Positions 59,781-64,000 of a stretch of DNA of 64,000 nt are shown in pieces. Made by a program: the position numbers and the translations under genes. Origin of the DNA: Ectobacillus ponti (lineage in GTDB: Bacteria; Bacillota; Bacilli; Bacillales; Bacillaceae_G). Each line of letters starts with the position of its first letter. Positions within the stretch are counted from its first letter, which is position 1. The notes below the pieces were generated by a model that worked only from the letters and a program-made list of their open reading frames with translations, made no database searches and had not been told where the DNA came from. The DNA is taken from contig NZ_JANCLT010000006.1 in assembly GCF_024294785.1 (NCBI RefSeq), forward strand, positions 1 to 64,000, read 5' to 3'.

Positions 59781-61022
59781 ATGGGAAAAACATCTATTGA
59801 ACAAAATGCCGGTATACATGTTGTTACAAATAAGCTGATGTATCCTGAGGCCGTGAATGAGCGGGAGCTGCAAGCCATTGCCGGCGGACACATGAGCGGC
59901 CTCCTTCCTGTCAAGGCAGAGAAGGGCAAGAAGGGTACCGTGCTGACAAGCTCTGTTGCTGATGTGGTATCCTTACGCTCTTATGTGGGCGGTGTGGTGA
60001 GCAAGACCAAATTCTTTAACATCGTGTCTCAGCTTATTGCCATTATGAAGCACTGCGAGAAGGGGCTTATGAACATCAATAACCTGATGCTGGACTGTGA
60101 CTACATCTTTGTACAGCCAAAGTCGCAAACAATCAAGTGCATTTTCTGGCCGATTGTCAATAATCAGAATGCTTGTTCAGCCGCGGAGTTTCTGAATGAC
60201 CTTCCGTTTCAAATGATTTTCTCCAGAGATGAGAAGCATGATTATGTGCCTATTTATCTGCAATATTTCCAGAATAATAGCTCTTTCTCTATGAATGGAT
60301 TTGAAAAGCTGATTCTGGAGCTGATGGGAAAGCCATTGAAGAGCCGGCTGCATATTCCTACGGATACAACAGAGTCAGGAGAAGGCAGGGGAGTCTCCGC
60401 CAGATTGGAGCATGCGAAAGGCAACACGGGCAATATTGCTTACAACCCGCTTGGCAAGCAGGACGCTGCAAATATTTCTAATGAAGAAAAGAAGCATCAA
60501 CCCGCCTCCCCTGTGAAGCAAGCTGAGCCGAAGTTTTGTATACACTGCGGGCATGCCCGGGTGGAGGGGGCAAAGTTTTGTGTGAACTGCGGGACGTCGC
60601 TGCAGCCAGGTTTCCCGGCCCCAGGTGCGGATGAGATCAGCACGCAGAACTTCAGTGAAACAACGGTCCTTGGCATGGAGGAGAATGGCGGCACAACTGT
60701 GCTTGGAATGGATACGTTTGAGGAGCCGGTGTTTCCGTATTTAATCCGCAGTAAGACGGAGGAGAAAATCAGCGTGAATAAGCCTTCATTCCGTATCGGA
60801 AAGGAGCGCAGCTACTGTGACTATTTTGTCATGAACAATAACGCTGTCAGCCGCAGCCATGCTGATATCCTTACGCGCAATGGCCGGTATTACATCCTCG
60901 ATAACAACTCCACAAATAAAACATATGTGGATGGGCGGGCCATTCCTGTACAGAAGGAGATTGAGATTTTTTCCGGCACAAAGCTGAAGCTCGCAAACGA
61001 AGAATTTGTTTTTTATATTTAG
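59781..61022 (+). CDS. T7SS-associated FHA protein (DUF6382-like, zinc ribbon, FHA)
   Basis: A 413-residue protein. The N-terminal 200 residues resemble the DUF6382 pseudokinase-like fold (LLPVKAEKGKKGTVL, LMLDCDYIFVQPKSQTIKCIFWPI) and could stand in for EssB. A zinc ribbon (CIHCGHARVEGAKFCVNCG, about 252-270) and a C-terminal FHA domain (FRIGKERSYCDYFV, SRSHADIL, NNSTNKTYVDG) follow. Between them lie two TTVLG motifs (about 294 and 306) preceded by Glu or Gly, candidate phosphothreonine sites. No membrane helix is evident. GGGAG lies 8-10 nt upstream. The FHA domain should bind phosphothreonine written by the kinase at 61824. Confidence 0.8.
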   Translation: MGKTSIEQNAGIHVVTNKLMYPEAVNERELQAIAGGHMSGLLPVKAEKGKKGTVLTSSVADVVSLRSYVGGVVSKTKFFNIVSQLIAIMKHCEKGLMNINNLMLDCDYIFVQPKSQTIKCIFWPIVNNQNACSAAEFLNDLPFQMIFSRDEKHDYVPIYLQYFQNNSSFSMNGFEKLILELMGKPLKSRLHIPTDTTESGEGRGVSARLEHAKGNTGNIAYNPLGKQDAANISNEEKKHQPASPVKQAEPKFCIHCGHARVEGAKFCVNCGTSLQPGFPAPGADEISTQNFSETTVLGMEENGGTTVLGMDTFEEPVFPYLIRSKTEEKISVNKPSFRIGKERSYCDYFVMNNNAVSRSHADILTRNGRYYILDNNSTNKTYVDGRAIPVQKEIEIFSGTKLKLANEEFVFYI

Positions 61023-61039
61023 GCGGTGAAGGTTCTGAC

Positions 61040-61807
61040 ATGGAAGTATTAAGTGCGGTATACACGGATATTGGAATACAAAAGGCAACCAATCAAGACA
61101 GCCTGTGCCTGAAGGTGGCGGAAACCCCATTGGGGACCGTCATGTTGGCGGTTGTATGCGATGGCATGGGCGGGTTATCCAAGGGGGAAGTGGCAAGCGC
61201 CAGCGTCATTCATGCCTTTTCCGACTGGTTTGATCAGGAGCTGCCGCTGCAGCTTGCGGGCAGCGGCCTGGAGGAGATCCAGTATCGCTGGAGCCGCATC
61301 ATCCAGGAGCAAAACCAACGGATTGCGGAGTATGGCAGACGAATTAACATTCATCTGGGGACGACTTGGACTGCGCTGCTGCTGATTGATAAGAAGCATA
61401 TGCTGATCGGCCATATTGGCGACTCACGGGTGTACCGGCTGCGTGGGCAGCTGGAGATTTTGACCGAAGACCAAACCGTGATTGGCAGAGAGCTGAAGCG
61501 CGGCACGATTACCCCTGAGCAGGCGAAAAGTGATCCGAGACGAAATGTGCTGTTGCAGTGCATCGGAGCATCCAGGCTGGTGGAGCCGCAATTTGTGCGC
61601 GGGCAGCCGGTGCTTGGCGAAGTATATGTGCTTTGCTCCGATGGATTCCGCCATATGATCACAAGTGAGGAAATGTATCAGGAATTCGCGCCGGAAGGCC
61701 TGCTTGATGAGGCCATTATGGAGCGGAAGGTAAAGGAACTGGTGGAATTGAACAAGCAGCGGCAGGAAACAGACAACATTACTGTGTTGCTTGTGAAAAT
61801 CAAGTGA
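61040..61807 (+). CDS. PP2C-family Ser/Thr protein phosphatase
   Basis: A 255-residue metal-dependent phosphatase with TDIGIQKATNQDS, DGMGGLSKGEVAS, GDSRVYRLRGQLEILTEDQTV and DNITVLLVK, the four PPM metal and phosphate motifs. It lies between the FHA protein and the kinase and would reverse the kinase's phosphorylations. Like PrpC of B. subtilis it is soluble. Confidence 0.93.
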   Translation: MEVLSAVYTDIGIQKATNQDSLCLKVAETPLGTVMLAVVCDGMGGLSKGEVASASVIHAFSDWFDQELPLQLAGSGLEEIQYRWSRIIQEQNQRIAEYGRRINIHLGTTWTALLLIDKKHMLIGHIGDSRVYRLRGQLEILTEDQTVIGRELKRGTITPEQAKSDPRRNVLLQCIGASRLVEPQFVRGQPVLGEVYVLCSDGFRHMITSEEMYQEFAPEGLLDEAIMERKVKELVELNKQRQETDNITVLLVKIK

Positions 61808-61823
61808 GGATGGGGATTTTGTT

Positions 61824-63527
61824 TTGGCAGTCATCGGTTCTATTATAGACGGGAAATACGAGATATTGAAGCTGATCGGCCAGGGCGGGATGTCGAAGGT
61901 ATATCTTGCCATGGACCAGCGCCTGAACAAGCAGTGGGCCGTAAAGGAAATCGAAAAGAAGGCAAAGGACAGGAATAACGAAGTCATCATTCAAAGCGCC
62001 ATTGCGGAAGCGAATATGATTAAAAGGCTCGATCATCCTTCCTTGCCCCGCATTGTTGACATTATTGATAACGGGGACGTCATCTTTGTCATCATGGACT
62101 ATATTGAAGGAGAACCGCTCAGCAAGATTTTGGATGAGTATGGGGCGCAGCCGCAGGACTTGGTCATTGAATGGGCCAAGCAGCTGTGTGAGGTGCTGGA
62201 ATATCTACACACCTGCAATCCGCCCATTATCTACCGGGATATGAAGCCGGCGAACATCATGCTGAGGCCTGATGGAAATCTGAAGCTGATCGACTTTGGC
62301 ATTGCCAGGGAATATAAGGAGCAGAACCTGGCTGATACAGTGAGCCTTGGCACAAAGGGATATGCAGCCCCTGAGCAGTTTGGCGGGAAAGGGCAGACAG
62401 ACCCAAGGACGGATGTGTATTGTCTTGGTGTGACCCTGTATCACTTGGTGACAGGGCAAAACCCATGTGAGCCGCCATATGAGCTCTATCCAATCCGCCA
62501 GTGGAACCCGCAGCTGTCCGGGGGCCTGGAAAGGATTATACAAAAGTGTACGCAGCTGAACCCGGAGGACCGCTATCAGTCCTGTGCCGAGCTTTTGTAC
62601 GCACTGCAGCATTATGAAGAAGTGGATGACCTGTACCGGGAGAAGCAAAAAGCAAAGCTGCGCAATGTTTCCCTTGTGGCGGGAGCAGCCCTGCTGTCCT
62701 TGTTCGTCGGAATCACCGGCCAGGCGATGCAGACACGGACAAATAATGCTGATTATGACCGAAGCCTGCAAATGGCTGAGAAATCTGCCGAATATGCGGA
62801 CAAGGTTCAATTTTACTCCCAGGCCATCGACATTAAGCCGGAAGAGAAGAAAGCCTATATGGGTCTTCTTCATACCTTTAAAAATGATGCGGCTTATACG
62901 GTGGAGGAAGAGGAGCAGTTCAAGAAAAAAATAAACCCCCATCTGGTTGAGATTCGCCAGAGTCCGGATTATGCCGACCTTGCCTTTGAAATTGGAAAGA
63001 CGTATTGGTATTACTATGATTACGGCAAAACAAAGCAGAATGATAATCAGCTGACAAGAATGCAAAGTGCCGTTCAATGGTTTCAGGATGCGGTGAAATA
63101 CGGCTCAGCCAAGAAGGACTATTATAAGATTGCGGCAATCTACAGCAACATCGGGATGTTCAACCGCGATATTACCCTGCATGTGGAAGAAGCATCTGAC
63201 AAGGGGAAATATAAGCCGTATTGGAATGACATGAGGAAGCTGATCCAGCTGATTAATGAAACGCCTGACGAAAGCGAGATTGTGAAGCTGGAGCTGTACA
63301 AGCTGGCTGCCCATTCCATTGAGGCATATGCCCGCAAGCTGAAGCTGGACGGCATATCCGAGAGTGACATCAGGTCTGTTGCTGCTTCCATTCAGAAAAG
63401 CACAAGTGACATGACGGCCACAACTGAGAAAACAGAAGCCATCCGGAATGAAATCCTTCAGCGCTTTGATACAACGGAGAAGGCCATTGATCATGCATTT
63501 AAGAGCTCACAGGGGGGATCAGAATGA
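61824..63527 (+). CDS. membrane Ser/Thr protein kinase with TPR-like extracellular region
   Basis: A 567-residue Hanks-type kinase: glycine loop IGQGGMSKVYLA, Lys in AVKEI, catalytic YRDMKPAN (D139), IDFGIA and YAAPEQF. A single membrane helix near 277-300 (VSLVAGAALLSLFVGITGQAM) leads to a helical-repeat (TPR-like) domain outside the cell instead of PASTA repeats, so it may sense a protein or envelope signal. The start is TTG at 61824 behind GGATGGGGA. It overlaps the next gene by 4 nt (ATGA). Expected substrates: Thr in the TTVL motifs of its neighbours. Confidence 0.9.
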   Translation: MAVIGSIIDGKYEILKLIGQGGMSKVYLAMDQRLNKQWAVKEIEKKAKDRNNEVIIQSAIAEANMIKRLDHPSLPRIVDIIDNGDVIFVIMDYIEGEPLSKILDEYGAQPQDLVIEWAKQLCEVLEYLHTCNPPIIYRDMKPANIMLRPDGNLKLIDFGIAREYKEQNLADTVSLGTKGYAAPEQFGGKGQTDPRTDVYCLGVTLYHLVTGQNPCEPPYELYPIRQWNPQLSGGLERIIQKCTQLNPEDRYQSCAELLYALQHYEEVDDLYREKQKAKLRNVSLVAGAALLSLFVGITGQAMQTRTNNADYDRSLQMAEKSAEYADKVQFYSQAIDIKPEEKKAYMGLLHTFKNDAAYTVEEEEQFKKKINPHLVEIRQSPDYADLAFEIGKTYWYYYDYGKTKQNDNQLTRMQSAVQWFQDAVKYGSAKKDYYKIAAIYSNIGMFNRDITLHVEEASDKGKYKPYWNDMRKLIQLINETPDESEIVKLELYKLAAHSIEAYARKLKLDGISESDIRSVAASIQKSTSDMTATTEKTEAIRNEILQRFDTTEKAIDHAFKSSQGGSE

Positions 63528-64000
63528 GTGCGACAACTTGGCTGGTAGTCTCTGTGGCAGGGTACGCCCTTGCCGGCATCCTGTTCGCAGCCGCTGTGTT
63601 CATGTTCTTTAAAATGAATATATGGGCCGTGATTGGAGATGTAACCGGCAGAACAGCGGCGAAGCAAATTCAGCAAATTCGCGAGCTGAACCAAAGGACA
63701 GGGGAAAAACGCCACCGGCCTGATGTATTCAATGTAGAACGGGGGCCTCTGACAACACCTGTCTCCCGGACCATCCGCACGGCCTTCGGCGCTTCCAAAA
63801 GGCTGAAGGGCAAAACAGAGGAAACGCCTCCGCCGGTCATGATGAACCGGGTGCAGGCGGAGCGGGAGATCCATGTCCCGCAGAGCCATTTTGCAGAGCC
63901 TGACACAACTGTACTTTCTGAGGAAACAGCAGTATTGCCTGAAGAAACAACAGTACTGTTTGAAGATACTGCTGTGCTTGCCGAAGAAACAACTGTGTTG
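63524..64000 (+). CDS. membrane protein with T(T/A)VL heptad repeats, partial
   Basis: At least 159 residues; the gene runs past the window. An N-terminal membrane helix (WLVVSVAGYALAGILFAAAVFMFF) is followed by a basic linker and, from about residue 127, five consecutive 7-residue units T(T/A)VLxE(E/D). The same TTVL core appears twice in the FHA protein. Acidic residues around Thr are typical for FHA-read kinase targets. The start overlaps the kinase stop. The family is not recognised beyond this. Confidence 0.75.
   Translation, partial: MSATTWLVVSVAGYALAGILFAAAVFMFFKMNIWAVIGDVTGRTAAKQIQQIRELNQRTGEKRHRPDVFNVERGPLTTPVSRTIRTAFGASKRLKGKTEETPPPVMMNRVQAEREIHVPQSHFAEPDTTVLSEETAVLPEETTVLFEDTAVLAEETTVL
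63905..64000 (+). repeat. 21-bp coding repeat (heptad T-T/A-V-L-x-E-E/D)
   Basis: About four and a half imperfect 21-bp units encode the heptads described for the CDS at 63524; the array continues beyond the window edge. Third-base differences show that the protein repeat, not the DNA, is conserved. Confidence 0.8.

Overview
The window reads as chromosomal DNA of a spore-forming low/mid-GC Firmicute of the family Bacillaceae. Reasons: a tRNA run in the order of the B. subtilis trnD operon; the syntenic block queG-yhbB-trmL-(...)-prkA-yhbH; a sigma-E-like promoter before prkA; SD sequences of the GGAGG type with frequent GTG/TTG starts; catabolite-responsive elements; LPDTA-type cell-wall sorting signals; and a YukE/EssC-type secretion locus. 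The species cannot be named from the sequence.

Layout. 1-1.4 kb: 13 tRNA genes. 1.6-7 kb: a membrane-anchored DsbA-like oxidoreductase, then, on the minus strand, a complete Bce-type peptide-antibiotic detoxification module (response regulator, kinase, ABC ATPase, permease) with a matching operator. 7.1-12.4 kb: a 1,753-residue, sortase-anchored amylopullulanase. 12.6-21.6 kb: core Bacillus genes (queG, yhbB, trmL, prkA, yhbH), preceded by a promoter-plus-terminator unit that looks like a small RNA or attenuated leader, and interrupted by a PAS-GGDEF-EAL protein and a dispersed palindromic repeat. 21.6-37.3 kb: an accessory region just after yhbH. It holds gene fragments, an ECF sigma/PadR/FtsW-like operon, a GNAT and a Uma2 gene, a VOC protein, a complete type II Wadjet (JetABCD) anti-plasmid system and a SEC-C protein. 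Copies of the yhbH 3' end and of the Uma2 3' end flank the blocks, and a jetD relic sits next to yhbH, which suggests repeated insertion at one hot spot.

37.5-45.7 kb: an NMO-like enzyme and then a sugar catabolic regulon: split transketolase, SDR dehydrogenase, GntR regulator, ACS-type MFS permease, divergent PfkA paralogue, SR1P-like peptide and RpiB-like isomerase. Both transcription units carry the same operator just after the -10 box. 45.8-49.9 kb: nitroreductase, YceI protein with an MhqR-like palindrome, and a second LPDTA-anchored surface protein (5'-nucleotidase).

50.3-64 kb: a type VII secretion locus. EssC with an FHA domain and EsaB/YukD are followed by four WXG100 proteins, a lipase effector with a putative lipoprotein immunity partner and small helper, a broken gene, and a phospho-signalling cassette (FHA protein, PP2C phosphatase, Ser/Thr kinase, and a protein with T(T/A)VL heptad repeats that runs off the window). 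The same TTVL motif occurs in the FHA protein. This suggests that kinase-written, FHA-read phosphothreonines control the secretion machine; together with the sugar regulon this is the least conventional part of the window.
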